The position numbers and the translations under genes were made by a program. Positions 27,568 to 36,526 of a stretch of DNA of 62,281 nt are shown here, piece by piece. The DNA is from an uncultured Porphyromonadaceae bacterium (GTDB lineage Bacteria > Bacteroidota > Bacteroidia > Bacteroidales > Muribaculaceae): assembly GCA_947177405.1 (NCBI GenBank), contig CAMWUJ010000007.1:1-62281 (forward strand), read 5' to 3'. Position 1 is the stretch's first letter. Each line of letters opens with the position of its first letter. The notes under the pieces were generated by a model, which saw nothing but the letters and a program-made list of their open reading frames with translations, did not search any database and was not told the origin of the DNA.

Positions 27568-29868
27568 TTAAGAACTCTCTTTTCCCTCCTTCTTATACAC
27601 TCCGTTGAAATAGACAGATATTTCGTATTGTTCAGCTATCCCTTGCAGATCTTCTTTTCCCTCCCGGAAACTTCCCACATTCACCATGATTTTGTGGATT
27701 GCGTTGAATTTATCCGGTTCCAATACATCCAGTATGTCGAGCTCGCCCGAAGCAACGAATTCTCCAAGATGCTGACCTATGGTGTTAGGGGAAAGATTTC
27801 TCTCCTCTGCAATTTCAGGGATAGTCTTCCCTTTCAGGAACATTTCATAGGATATCCTTCGGGAATATCCCACCGGCCTTTTCAACTTTGTCTCCTTATT
27901 TTTATTTTTGCTTTTCTTATCTTTAGGAGAGCTATCTTCAACATATTTGCTTTTCTTGGAAGAGTTTCCTTTTGCAGAAGCTTCAATCACACCTTTTGCT
28001 TTAGCATTTACATATTCTGCCGGAGTGAAATCCACATTAGCCAGATATCGGAGGAGATGGAATTTTATATTCAGTTTGAAGAGCGAATTCTCATAGGCAT
28101 TTGTGAGACGTTTCACGTATGTCTTATTTTCGATGTTGACATTCACACCATCCACCGTTTCGATTATCTTCTCAAGAAGAGAAAGGAAATATTCGCATCC
28201 TTTTCGTATTTTTTGTAAAAACTCCGGATGGCACTCAAGTGCTTCAGGAAGAATAGGGGAGGAGGCGTAAAGAGTCTTGAACTTGGATCCCACTATATCC
28301 ACGTTATGATGGATAATGTCGGCAGCCTCGCGGAATGGCTTATCATATTGCGGATATAGGGGCACCACAAATTCACGGATTGCACGGTGATAGTCATCGA
28401 AAGCAATCCTCTCGCTGCGGAAGTCGAAGAGCTCAGCGAGAGTGTGGCGGGTATATTCGGCACGCATCCTGTTGAGAGATTCCTCATCGGGTCGTTTTTG
28501 CGAGCACTCGGAGATAAAGCTGTTCACTTTCTGATCAGTGATCACGGCGGATAAAGGTATTGGCTGGCTTAGCACCATTCCCTCCAGCGATCGGCACCGG
28601 CTGAGAGCCACGTATGTCTGACCGGGAGCGAAAGAATATCCGGCATCGATAATTGCACGGTCGAAAGTCAGCCCCTGGCTTTTGTGAATGGTGATGGCCC
28701 AGGCCAAGCGCAACGGGAGCTGGCGGAACACCCCTTCGGTGACAGCCTCTATCTCTTTGCTCTCCTCGTTGACAGAATATCTGGTATTTTCCCATTCGGC
28801 ATATCCCACACATATAGGATCGCTTCCATCGGCCGGTGCCACTGTGACCGTATCCTCTCCAATCCAAGTGATTTCTCCGATCATTCCGTTATAATAGAGT
28901 CTCTCGGCACCCGAATCATTCTTGATAAACATCACCTGCGCGCCTACCTTTAACTGCAGGAACTGGTCGGCAGGAAAAGAGCTTTCCGGAAATTTCCCCT
29001 CTATCTTTGCCTGATATGTCAAGGATTCGGTGGGGAGAATCGAAAGCCGACGGAAATTGAAATCATCTGCCATACGGTTGTGGGTGGTGAGGCGGATATA
29101 TTTCTCGGAGTCTGGGGGATTGAATCCCGGAAGATAACGGGTGTTAAGTTTGTCGATTATATCCTTGGTCACCAGCCCGTCGCGCACGGCATTTAGGATA
29201 TCGATGAAATCAGGATCATTCTGACGATACACTGTGGTTAGCTCGATGGTTTCGAACCCGCTTTGTCGCAATGCTATGCTATCGAAAAAATACTCAGAGG
29301 GGTAATGAGGAGTGAGGAGCTTTCGTTCGTCGTCTCTCAGCACGGGGGCGAGCTGGCGGAGGTCTCCGATAAGAAGCAACTGGACACCCCCGAACGGAAG
29401 CACCGGATTACGGTAGCGACGCATCACCGAGTCTATGGCATCGAGCGTATCGGGACGTACCATTGAAATCTCATCTATCACCAGAAGGTCGATCGAGGCT
29501 ATGATTCGGCGTTTCTCCTTGCTCATGCTGAAGCGTTTCTTATCTTCACCGATGAAGCCTTGACCCGGAATGAAAGGGGAGAAGGAGAGTTGGAAAAAGG
29601 AATGGATGGTGGATCCCTGCGCGTTTATGGCAGCCACACCGGTAGGAGCGAGCACAATCATCCTTTTCTTTGTGGTTTCCCGAAGTCTGCGCAGAAAAGT
29701 GGTTTTTCCTGTACCGGCTTTTCCTGTGAGAAATAGGTTCTTTCCGGTTTCCTCGATTATGCGGTGGGCGAGGTTGAGCTCTTTATTGAGCTGATAGGAG
29801 GATGCCGGCTCTTCCGCTATATCCGTTTCCAGATAATCGTAATCGTATCGGTGCGCTGTCTGATCCAT
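27568..29868 (-). CDS. Pif1/RecD-like DNA helicase with C-terminal HTH_40 domain
   Basis: 766 aa. Walker A is LTGKAGTGKTTFLRRL, Walker B is LVIDEISMVRPD, and later helicase motifs include LLIGDLRQLAPVL and AWAITIHKSQGLTFDRAI with VALSRCRSLEGMV. These are Pif1-family superfamily 1B motifs. The C-terminal part has a Lys/Ser-rich linker and a helix-turn-helix, ISYEMFLKGKTIPEIAEERN with TIGQHLGEFV, of the HTH_40 type found in RecQ/Pif1 helicases. Likely function is 5'-3' DNA unwinding in replication or repair. It heads the transcript that continues into the ROK kinase. Confidence 0.88.
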   Translation of the reverse strand: MDQTAHRYDYDYLETDIAEEPASSYQLNKELNLAHRIIEETGKNLFLTGKAGTGKTTFLRRLRETTKKRMIVLAPTGVAAINAQGSTIHSFFQLSFSPFIPGQGFIGEDKKRFSMSKEKRRIIASIDLLVIDEISMVRPDTLDAIDSVMRRYRNPVLPFGGVQLLLIGDLRQLAPVLRDDERKLLTPHYPSEYFFDSIALRQSGFETIELTTVYRQNDPDFIDILNAVRDGLVTKDIIDKLNTRYLPGFNPPDSEKYIRLTTHNRMADDFNFRRLSILPTESLTYQAKIEGKFPESSFPADQFLQLKVGAQVMFIKNDSGAERLYYNGMIGEITWIGEDTVTVAPADGSDPICVGYAEWENTRYSVNEESKEIEAVTEGVFRQLPLRLAWAITIHKSQGLTFDRAIIDAGYSFAPGQTYVALSRCRSLEGMVLSQPIPLSAVITDQKVNSFISECSQKRPDEESLNRMRAEYTRHTLAELFDFRSERIAFDDYHRAIREFVVPLYPQYDKPFREAADIIHHNVDIVGSKFKTLYASSPILPEALECHPEFLQKIRKGCEYFLSLLEKIIETVDGVNVNIENKTYVKRLTNAYENSLFKLNIKFHLLRYLANVDFTPAEYVNAKAKGVIEASAKGNSSKKSKYVEDSSPKDKKSKNKNKETKLKRPVGYSRRISYEMFLKGKTIPEIAEERNLSPNTIGQHLGEFVASGELDILDVLEPDKFNAIHKIMVNVGSFREGKEDLQGIAEQYEISVYFNGVYKKEGKESS

Positions 29869-30191
29869 TGGGTTAGAAGAATTATTAAATTAGTTCCCGA
29901 TTCCAAAATTACGAATAATTAGCGATACGGGCAACAAAAATACGATACATTATTGAATTACTCCGGTTTTGTGGATTTCTAATGTTAAAAAAGAAAGATT
30001 TTTAATTATATGCAGATTTTTTTTAAACTGATTCTGTGTTTCAGTGTTATAACAACATAAATAGATTGGAAGATACAATCTTTTGTATAAATAGAAATAT
30101 TATACTTGTGAATTACAAACGGGTCTTGGGATTGGTCTCCTTTATACATCATTCCTTAGGCGCTTAATATTAATTATTAAAAACAAATGCT
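29869..30191. other. 323-base divergent gap between helicase and gadB
   Basis: On the minus strand TAATTTTG (29904-29911) with TTTG 23 bases upstream is a fair helicase promoter. On the plus side TTTG (30082-30085) and TATACTTG (30101-30108) are only 15 bases apart, so a gad promoter is likely but not certain. The sequence is AT-rich and otherwise unremarkable. Confidence 0.45.
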
Positions 30192-31628
30192 ATGTTAGAC
30201 ACAACTTATCGTGAAGGCGACGCCAAGTCCGAAGCCTTCGGAACAAATGCAATGTTGCAGGATGCTCCAGTAGAGAAAATTCCCGATGGCCCAACGATTC
30301 CGAGTGTGGCCTATCAGATGGTGAAGGATGAATGTTACGCCCAGACCCAGCCTCGATTGAATCTTGCCACTTTCGTCACCACCTATATGGACGAATATGC
30401 CACCAAACTGATGAACGAGGCTATCAATATCAACTATATTGATGAGACAGAATATCCGCGCGTGGCCGTGATGTGTCAGAAATGTATCAATATCATGGCT
30501 AATCTGTGGAATAGTCCCGAGACCAACAAATGGAAAGCCGGTGCCTTGGCTATCGGATCGTCTGAGGCATGTATGCTTGGCGGTATCGCTGCGTGGCTGC
30601 GTTGGCGCGAGCGTAGAATCAAGGCCGGTAAACCATATGACAAGCCTAATTTTGTGATCTCCGCCGGTTATCAGGTGGTATGGGAGAAATTTGCCACATT
30701 GTGGCAGATCGAGATGCGTCAGGTGCCACTGAGTCTCGAACACCCCACACTTGATATTGAGAAGGCAATCAGCATGTGTGACGAGAACACTATATGTGTG
30801 GTTCCTATCCAGGGTGTTACATGGACCGGTCTTAACGATGATGTTGAGGCACTTGACAAGGCTCTTGATGAATTCAATGCCAAGACCGGAAATGAAGTAT
30901 GTATCCATGTGGATGCTGCTTCAGGCGGTTTTATTCTTCCCTTCCTGTTCCCGGATGTAAAATGGGACTTCCGACTTAAATGGGTGCTCTCTATCTCTAC
31001 TTCAGGTCATAAGTTCGGTCTTGTCTATCCGGGTCTTGGATGGGTGATCTGGAAGGATAAGAAATATCTGCCGGGCGATATGTCGTTCACAGTGGATTAT
31101 CTTGGTGCCGAAGTGACACAGGTAGGTCTTAACTATTCGCGTCCTGCCGCACAGATTCTCGGACAGTACTATCAGTTTATACGTCTGGGATTCGAGGGAT
31201 ACAAGGCCGTGCAGCAGAATTCGCTTGATATCGCACGCTATCTCCACGCCACACTATCAGCAATGCCTGAATTCCAGCCTTATTCTCCGGATGTGCCCAA
31301 TCCTATCGTGACATGGTTGATGAAACCTGATTTCCAGAAGACAGCCAACTGGACTCTCTATGATCTTCAGGATAAACTCCAGATGCACGGATGGATGGTT
31401 CCCGCCTATGCAATGCCTGCAAATATTCAGGATATGGTAGTAATGCGTGTATTGTGCAAGCAGGGTTTCAGCAGGGATATGTGCGACCAGCTTATAAACG
31501 ATATCAAGTCGGCCGTCAAAGAGCTCAACACCCTCGAATATCCTACTCCCACACGTATTGCGATGGAGAAGAATATTCCTATCACACCGCGTGGCTTCAA
31601 CCACACAGGCGCTCCTAAGAAGAAGTAA
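30192..31628 (+). CDS. gadB: glutamate decarboxylase
   Basis: 478 aa PLP enzyme that turns glutamate into GABA while consuming a proton. The PLP lysine lies in SISTSGHKFGLVYPGLGWV, with HVDAASGGFI upstream and GSSEACMLGGIAAWLRWR near the PLP phosphate site. The ending is rich in basic residues. It is the first gene of gadB-glsA-gadC, a glutamate-dependent acid resistance module. Confidence 0.97.
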   Translation: MLDTTYREGDAKSEAFGTNAMLQDAPVEKIPDGPTIPSVAYQMVKDECYAQTQPRLNLATFVTTYMDEYATKLMNEAININYIDETEYPRVAVMCQKCINIMANLWNSPETNKWKAGALAIGSSEACMLGGIAAWLRWRERRIKAGKPYDKPNFVISAGYQVVWEKFATLWQIEMRQVPLSLEHPTLDIEKAISMCDENTICVVPIQGVTWTGLNDDVEALDKALDEFNAKTGNEVCIHVDAASGGFILPFLFPDVKWDFRLKWVLSISTSGHKFGLVYPGLGWVIWKDKKYLPGDMSFTVDYLGAEVTQVGLNYSRPAAQILGQYYQFIRLGFEGYKAVQQNSLDIARYLHATLSAMPEFQPYSPDVPNPIVTWLMKPDFQKTANWTLYDLQDKLQMHGWMVPAYAMPANIQDMVVMRVLCKQGFSRDMCDQLINDIKSAVKELNTLEYPTPTRIAMEKNIPITPRGFNHTGAPKKK

Positions 31629-31710
31629 ATTATAAATAAATACGGGGTTATAGGAGGTTATTGATGCCATCATAGGCTGTATTCTTCTATAACCCCTTAT
31701 TCTTGATATT

Positions 31711-32679
31711 ATGAAAAACACAATTATTACCAAAGACCAGATTCAGGCTGCTGCACAAGCCGCCTATGAGAAATCAAAGGATATCAAAGGAGGTGTCAAC
31801 GCCCATTATATCCCTTACCTTGCCAATATCAATCCTGATCTCTTCGGTCTCAGCGTTACTCTTCCTGATGGAACCGTGTATAATTACGGAGATACGGAAT
31901 ATAAATTTGGTATAGAATCAGTCTCCAAGGTTCCGACCGCAATTCTGGTGATGCGTCAGCAGGGTCCGGAGGCTGTATTGAAGAATATCGGTGCGGATGC
32001 CACAGGGCTTCCTTTCAATTCAATTTACGCTATACTGCTCGAAAATGACCATCCTTCCACACCTCTGGTGAATGCCGGTGCTATATCGGCTTGCTCAATG
32101 GTGCTTCCTGCGGGGGATTCCGATGCCAAGTGGAAAGCTATCACCGACAATATCACGGATCTATGTGGTTCGGCTCCGGAGCTTATCGATGAGTTGTATA
32201 AGTCGGAAAGCGAGACTAATTTCAACAACCGAGCTATTTCGTGGTTGCTAAAGGATTACAACCGTATCTACGATGATGTGCCGATGAGCCTTGATCTCTA
32301 CACACGTCAGTGTTCGCTCGGTATAACGGCATCCCAGCTTTCCGCAATGGCTGCCACAATTGCTTCGGGAGGAATCAACCCTCTTACAAAGAAAAGAATC
32401 TTCGATGAAGTTATTTCTCCAAAAATCACATCTTTGATCGCCACCGTGGGATTCTATCAGCATACAGGCGACTGGCTATATACCTCGGGCATACCGGCTA
32501 AAAGCGGAGTAGGCGGTGGAGTGTTGGGTGTTCTTCCAGGTAAACTTGGAATCGCGGCTTTCGCACCTCCTTTGGATGATGCGGGAAATTCTGTAAAGGC
32601 TCAGGCTGCCGTTAAGGCATTTGTAGAAAAACTTCACCTTGGCGTGTTCGACACAGTAAATCCTGTGATTCAGTATTGA
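31711..32679 (+). CDS. glsA: glutaminase
   Basis: 322 aa beta-lactamase-fold glutaminase hydrolysing glutamine to glutamate and ammonia. The catalytic Ser-x-x-Lys lies in FGIESVSKVPTAILV, and other motifs are PLVNAGAISACSMV and ETNFNNRAISWLL. Both products help at low pH: ammonia takes up protons and glutamate feeds GadB. It is 82 bases after gadB and 50 before gadC. Confidence 0.96.
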   Translation: MKNTIITKDQIQAAAQAAYEKSKDIKGGVNAHYIPYLANINPDLFGLSVTLPDGTVYNYGDTEYKFGIESVSKVPTAILVMRQQGPEAVLKNIGADATGLPFNSIYAILLENDHPSTPLVNAGAISACSMVLPAGDSDAKWKAITDNITDLCGSAPELIDELYKSESETNFNNRAISWLLKDYNRIYDDVPMSLDLYTRQCSLGITASQLSAMAATIASGGINPLTKKRIFDEVISPKITSLIATVGFYQHTGDWLYTSGIPAKSGVGGGVLGVLPGKLGIAAFAPPLDDAGNSVKAQAAVKAFVEKLHLGVFDTVNPVIQY

Positions 32680-32729
32680 TCATCCTAATTTATAAAGGGT
32701 AAATTTTCACTTATAAAAAAACTAAAACT

Positions 32730-34307
32730 ATGGCAACACCAACCACCTCCGGAAAAACATCAGTGGTGAAGCAAAGCGTCAAGATGGGCGTATTCACACT
32801 GATCATGATGAATATAGTTGCCGTCGTGTCATTACGTGGGCTTCCTGCGGAAGCTGAATATGGCATAAGTTCGGCGTTTTATTATCTACTTGCCGCATTA
32901 GTCTTCCTCATCCCTGTTTCCCTTGTGGCCGCAGAGTTGGCGGCGATGTTTCCTTACCAACAGGGCGGAATGTTCCGCTGGGTAGGAGAGGCTTTCGGTG
33001 AGAAAGCCGGTTTCCTCGGCATTTGGCTCCAATGGATAGAGAGCACTATCTGGTATCCTACAGTATTGACTTTTGGAGCAGTGTCTTTGGCCTTCATAGG
33101 GATGGACCATGTGTTCGACTCCCATTTGGCGGCCAATAAGATTTACACTATTGTAGTGGTTCTGGCCATCTATTGGCTTGCTACTTTCATCTCTCTCAAA
33201 GGTATGGGATGGGTAGGCAAAGTGTCAAAGATAGGCGGTCTTGTAGGAACAATCGCTCCTGTGGTTATCCTCATTGTGTGTGGGGCAATCTATCTTATCG
33301 GTGGAGGCCAATCTCAGATGAACTGGCATGGAGATTTCATCCCGAATTTCTCTAACTTCAATAATATAGTTCTTGCTGTCTCCATTTTCCTTTTCTACGC
33401 AGGTATGGAGATGAGTGGCGTTCACGTGAGAGATATCCAGAATCCTACCAAGAATTATCCTAAGGCTGTGATTATCGGTGCATTGGCTACCGTGCTGATT
33501 TTTATTCTCGGCACCTACGCGCTCGGAATTATCATTCCTGCAAAAGATATCAACCTCGTGCAATCGCTTCTCGTGGGCTTCGATAATTATTTCAAAGTGT
33601 TCCATATCCGTTGGGCTTCTCCGATCATTGCCATAGCTTTGGCATTCGGAGTGCTGGCCGGAGTGCTCACATGGGTCGCCGGTCCTTCCAAGGGAGTCTT
33701 CGCAGTGGGTAAGGCCGGATTCCTTCCTCCTTTCTTCCAGAAAGCAAACAAGAATGGAGTGCAGAAGAATATCCTTTATATTCAAGGAGCCGCAGTCACT
33801 TTCCTTGCATTCATCATGGTAGTGATGCCATCGGTGGAGAGTTTCTATCAGATTCTATCCCAGCTCACATGTGTGCTTTATCTTATTGTATATCTCCTTA
33901 TGTTTGCTGCAGCAATCTATCTGCGTTACAGCATGAAGAACGCCAAGCGACCTTATCGTCTCGGAAAGAAGGGTAACGGTGTGATGTGGCTCATCGGTGG
34001 TGTAGGATTTATCGGTTCGCTTGTAGCTTTTGTATTCAGTTTCTTCCCTCCGGGTCAGATTCCTATGGGTTCACCCGCCACTTGGTTCATAGTACTTATA
34101 GGCGGAACAATCCTCTTTGTTGTACTTCCGTTCATTATCCAGCATTATAGAAAACCATCCTGGAAGGAGAGTGATACAGACTTCGTGCCATTCCATTGGG
34201 ACAAATCCCCGGAAGCACAAGCTCAGCTTGCAGCAGCCGCCAAGGCTTTTGAGGAGCAGCAGGCAGCTGAAAATACCGGTGATAGTCAACCTTCGGCTAA
34301 AGGCTGA
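32730..34307 (+). CDS. gadC: glutamate:GABA antiporter
   Basis: 525 aa APC-family transporter with about 12 hydrophobic helices. The start motif GVFTLIMMNIVAVVSLRGLP and the region VSLVAAELAAMFPYQQGGMF are typical of GadC. The C-terminal tail after helix 12 (WKESDTDFVPFHWDKS and an Ala/Gln-rich end) resembles the pH-sensing plug of known GadC proteins. It imports glutamate and exports GABA, completing the acid resistance cycle with GadB and GlsA. Confidence 0.94.
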   Translation: MATPTTSGKTSVVKQSVKMGVFTLIMMNIVAVVSLRGLPAEAEYGISSAFYYLLAALVFLIPVSLVAAELAAMFPYQQGGMFRWVGEAFGEKAGFLGIWLQWIESTIWYPTVLTFGAVSLAFIGMDHVFDSHLAANKIYTIVVVLAIYWLATFISLKGMGWVGKVSKIGGLVGTIAPVVILIVCGAIYLIGGGQSQMNWHGDFIPNFSNFNNIVLAVSIFLFYAGMEMSGVHVRDIQNPTKNYPKAVIIGALATVLIFILGTYALGIIIPAKDINLVQSLLVGFDNYFKVFHIRWASPIIAIALAFGVLAGVLTWVAGPSKGVFAVGKAGFLPPFFQKANKNGVQKNILYIQGAAVTFLAFIMVVMPSVESFYQILSQLTCVLYLIVYLLMFAAAIYLRYSMKNAKRPYRLGKKGNGVMWLIGGVGFIGSLVAFVFSFFPPGQIPMGSPATWFIVLIGGTILFVVLPFIIQHYRKPSWKESDTDFVPFHWDKSPEAQAQLAAAAKAFEEQQAAENTGDSQPSAKG

Positions 34308-34320
34308 TGTTAATACTATG

Positions 34321-34353
34321 AAGAGGATAATGGATGATCCATTATCCTCTTCA
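34321..34353 (+). terminator. 14-bp hairpin after gadC
   Basis: GAAGAGGATAATGG pairs exactly with CCATTATCCTCTTC over a five-base loop, 14 bases beyond the gadC stop. No T-run follows on the plus strand, so it may be a processing or partial terminator. Confidence 0.65.
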
Positions 34354-34385
34354 TAATCGAACTTAATTAGATTATAAAGATAAAA

Positions 34386-34865
34386 ATGAAAAAAATGTTT
34401 ATTATTGCGGCCGCTGCATTGTCGATGATTTCGATGGCCGCATGCTCAGGCAATAAATGTGGAAAAGATGGAAATGAACGTGCCGATGAGTTATACACAG
34501 GTATTCTCCCGGCCGCTGATGCAGATGGAATCCGTTATAGTCTGAAACTCGACTATGACGATGATCATAATGATACCGAAGGAGATTATGATCTGACGGA
34601 AAGTTATCTGGTTGCAGACTCTACAGCCACAACCGGTTTCCGTGATGATAAAACCTATACTTCCGAAGGTGATTTCAAGGTAGTGGCCAAGAACGGAAAA
34701 AAATATATCGTCCTCTCCAAGGATGCAAAAGATTCCAATGCCAATGCAACGTCCTCACTTGCATTTGAGGTGACTTCCGACTCCACTCTTCTTATGGTGA
34801 ACGAGAACACATTTGAGGCTCCGGCTGATTCTACAGCCTTGAATTATACCCTTCGTCTCCAGTAG
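34386..34865 (+). CDS. NlpE-like lipoprotein lacking the CxxC motif
   Basis: 159 aa. The signal peptide ends at a lipobox (SMAAC, cysteine 20). The region ELYTGILPAADADGIRYSLK corresponds to the NlpE N-terminal domain, in which E. coli has LPCADC. Here both cysteines are alanine (A43 and A46). The later parts TESYLVADSTA and FKVVAKNGKKYIVLSK fit the beta-barrel of that domain; there is no C-terminal OB domain. NlpE senses surface and lipoprotein stress; the redox part of that role cannot apply here. It lies downstream of gadC and is followed by a strong terminator. Confidence 0.75.
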   Translation: MKKMFIIAAAALSMISMAACSGNKCGKDGNERADELYTGILPAADADGIRYSLKLDYDDDHNDTEGDYDLTESYLVADSTATTGFRDDKTYTSEGDFKVVAKNGKKYIVLSKDAKDSNANATSSLAFEVTSDSTLLMVNENTFEAPADSTALNYTLRLQ

Positions 34866-34923
34866 TTTCTTAGAATTGGAAGGTAAGAAAAGTAATTGAA
34901 ATTATTATATAAAATCTATATGA

Positions 34924-34959
34924 AATGGCCGCTTCAATAATTGGAGCGGCTATTTTTTT
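34924..34959 (+). terminator. intrinsic terminator after the NlpE-like gene
   Basis: AATGGCCGCTTC pairs with GGAGCGGCTATT (12 bp with two G.T pairs) over a seven-base loop and is followed by a T-run. Confidence 0.85.
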
Positions 34960-35051
34960 ATTCTATGGTTGAAAACTGAAAGGGAGATAAAAGTGTTAAA
35001 CAATCATAGCGGATGTTGTTTGGCATCGGCTTCACTATAAACTTCTATACT

Positions 35052-36479
35052 ATGATGAATCTCCGGATTCTGAGAAGAATCATTGTTGCTGCCAGTATTG
35101 GATTGACTTCTGCATGGGTCCCTGTGATGGCTCAGGATAGTCTGATTAATAAAAGTGATTCACCTCTTCGATTGCCTCTTCCTGAGAGGTGGCTTTATGT
35201 GCCGGATCACCTCCAGACCGCCCCGTCGGAAGACAAATGGTGGAAGGAATTTGGTGATTCCACTCTCAATATGCTTATAAGCCGAGCGGAAGCCAACAAC
35301 TTTAACGTTTCCATCGCCATGAAGCGTATTGAGCTTGCCGAAAAAGAGATGGAAGTAACGCGCGCAGGTTATTATCCCAATCTCGGGGTTTCTGCCGGAT
35401 GGAGCGGATCGCAAAGTTCGGGAGCTTCCAATTCCCCTGTGTCATCATCGATGCGGAGCCGTAGATGGGCGGCCGGAGTAAATATGTCATGGGAAATAGA
35501 TGTGTTTGGGAAAATTAAAAATCGACTTAAGGCCGACAAGGCGGCTGTGGATGTGAGCCGTGCAGAGTATGATGCTTTCCTGGTATCTCTCTGTGCTAAT
35601 GTAGCCAAGACTTATCTTCAGTTGCGCACCTATCAGATGCAGTATGATGTAGCCCGTGAACATATCTTCTCTCAAGAGAAAGTTCTCAAAATTGCCGAGG
35701 CAAGACAGGAAGCCGGTATAGGCAATATGCTTGATGTGACCCAGGCAAAGATTGTGCTTTATTCCACGAAATCCTCTCTTCCCGGACTTGAGGCAGCTAT
35801 CTATTCCACTGCCAACTCCATTGCTGTGCTCACGGGGATATATCCTTCTGAAATCGTACCTGTTCTCCTTCGCCCTGCCGAGCTTCCGCACGACATGGGA
35901 ATGCCGGCCTTGGGTGTACCCGTTGATCTTCTGCGCCGACGTCCGGATATTGTGGAGGCCGAGGCTCAGCTTGCCCAATATGCGGCACAGATAGGAGTGG
36001 CTAAGAATGATTTTCTTCCGGTTCTTTCTCTTGATGGAAGCATTGGCACTTCGGCCCGGAAGCTTTCCAATATGTTCGGATCCCATTCTATGGACTATTC
36101 AATTGCTCCGACACTTTCATGGACCATATTCGACGGCAAGGCTCGAAACGCAAATCTTGCTATGGCAAAAATACAGTTTGAAGAAGCTGCCGACAATTAC
36201 AATCTCACCGTGCTCAATGCCATAGAGGAGGTGGAGAATTCGATAGCCCGGTATAACGGGACTCTCCGTGAATGTGAATATCTTGAAGAATTAATAGATC
36301 AAAGCCGCAAATCGCTCGACCTCTCCTTGGGACTTTACAAGCAGGGTCTTACAGCATTCAGCAACGTGGTGGATGCCCAGCAATCATTTCTTGAGAATCA
36401 AAACTCTCTGGTATCTGCAAGAGGAGATGCCCTGTCACAGCTTGTGGCCCTTTATCAGGCTTTAGGTGGAGGTTATTAA
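35052..36479 (+). CDS. TolC/NodT-family outer-membrane efflux protein
   Basis: 475 aa from the ATG at 35052, where the signal peptide MMNLRILRRIIVAASIGLTS begins; a longer frame from 35013 is less likely. OEP repeats are visible around WWKEFGDSTLNMLISRAEAN and later LRRRPDIVEAEAQLAQYAAQ, the second being the typical OEP motif. The C-terminal helix includes YKQGLTAFSNVVDAQQSFL. It forms the outer-membrane channel of the pump encoded by the next two genes. Confidence 0.92.
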   Translation: MMNLRILRRIIVAASIGLTSAWVPVMAQDSLINKSDSPLRLPLPERWLYVPDHLQTAPSEDKWWKEFGDSTLNMLISRAEANNFNVSIAMKRIELAEKEMEVTRAGYYPNLGVSAGWSGSQSSGASNSPVSSSMRSRRWAAGVNMSWEIDVFGKIKNRLKADKAAVDVSRAEYDAFLVSLCANVAKTYLQLRTYQMQYDVAREHIFSQEKVLKIAEARQEAGIGNMLDVTQAKIVLYSTKSSLPGLEAAIYSTANSIAVLTGIYPSEIVPVLLRPAELPHDMGMPALGVPVDLLRRRPDIVEAEAQLAQYAAQIGVAKNDFLPVLSLDGSIGTSARKLSNMFGSHSMDYSIAPTLSWTIFDGKARNANLAMAKIQFEEAADNYNLTVLNAIEEVENSIARYNGTLRECEYLEELIDQSRKSLDLSLGLYKQGLTAFSNVVDAQQSFLENQNSLVSARGDALSQLVALYQALGGGY

Positions 36480-36526
36480 TTAAATGACCTATACAATAGG
36501 AGTGAAACATTTAAAATCGTAATATT

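Noticed and set aside
30060..30191. Possible gad promoter or regulatory element
   Set aside because: TTTG and TATACTTG are 15 bases apart, shorter than the usual 19-21, so no confident promoter is called.
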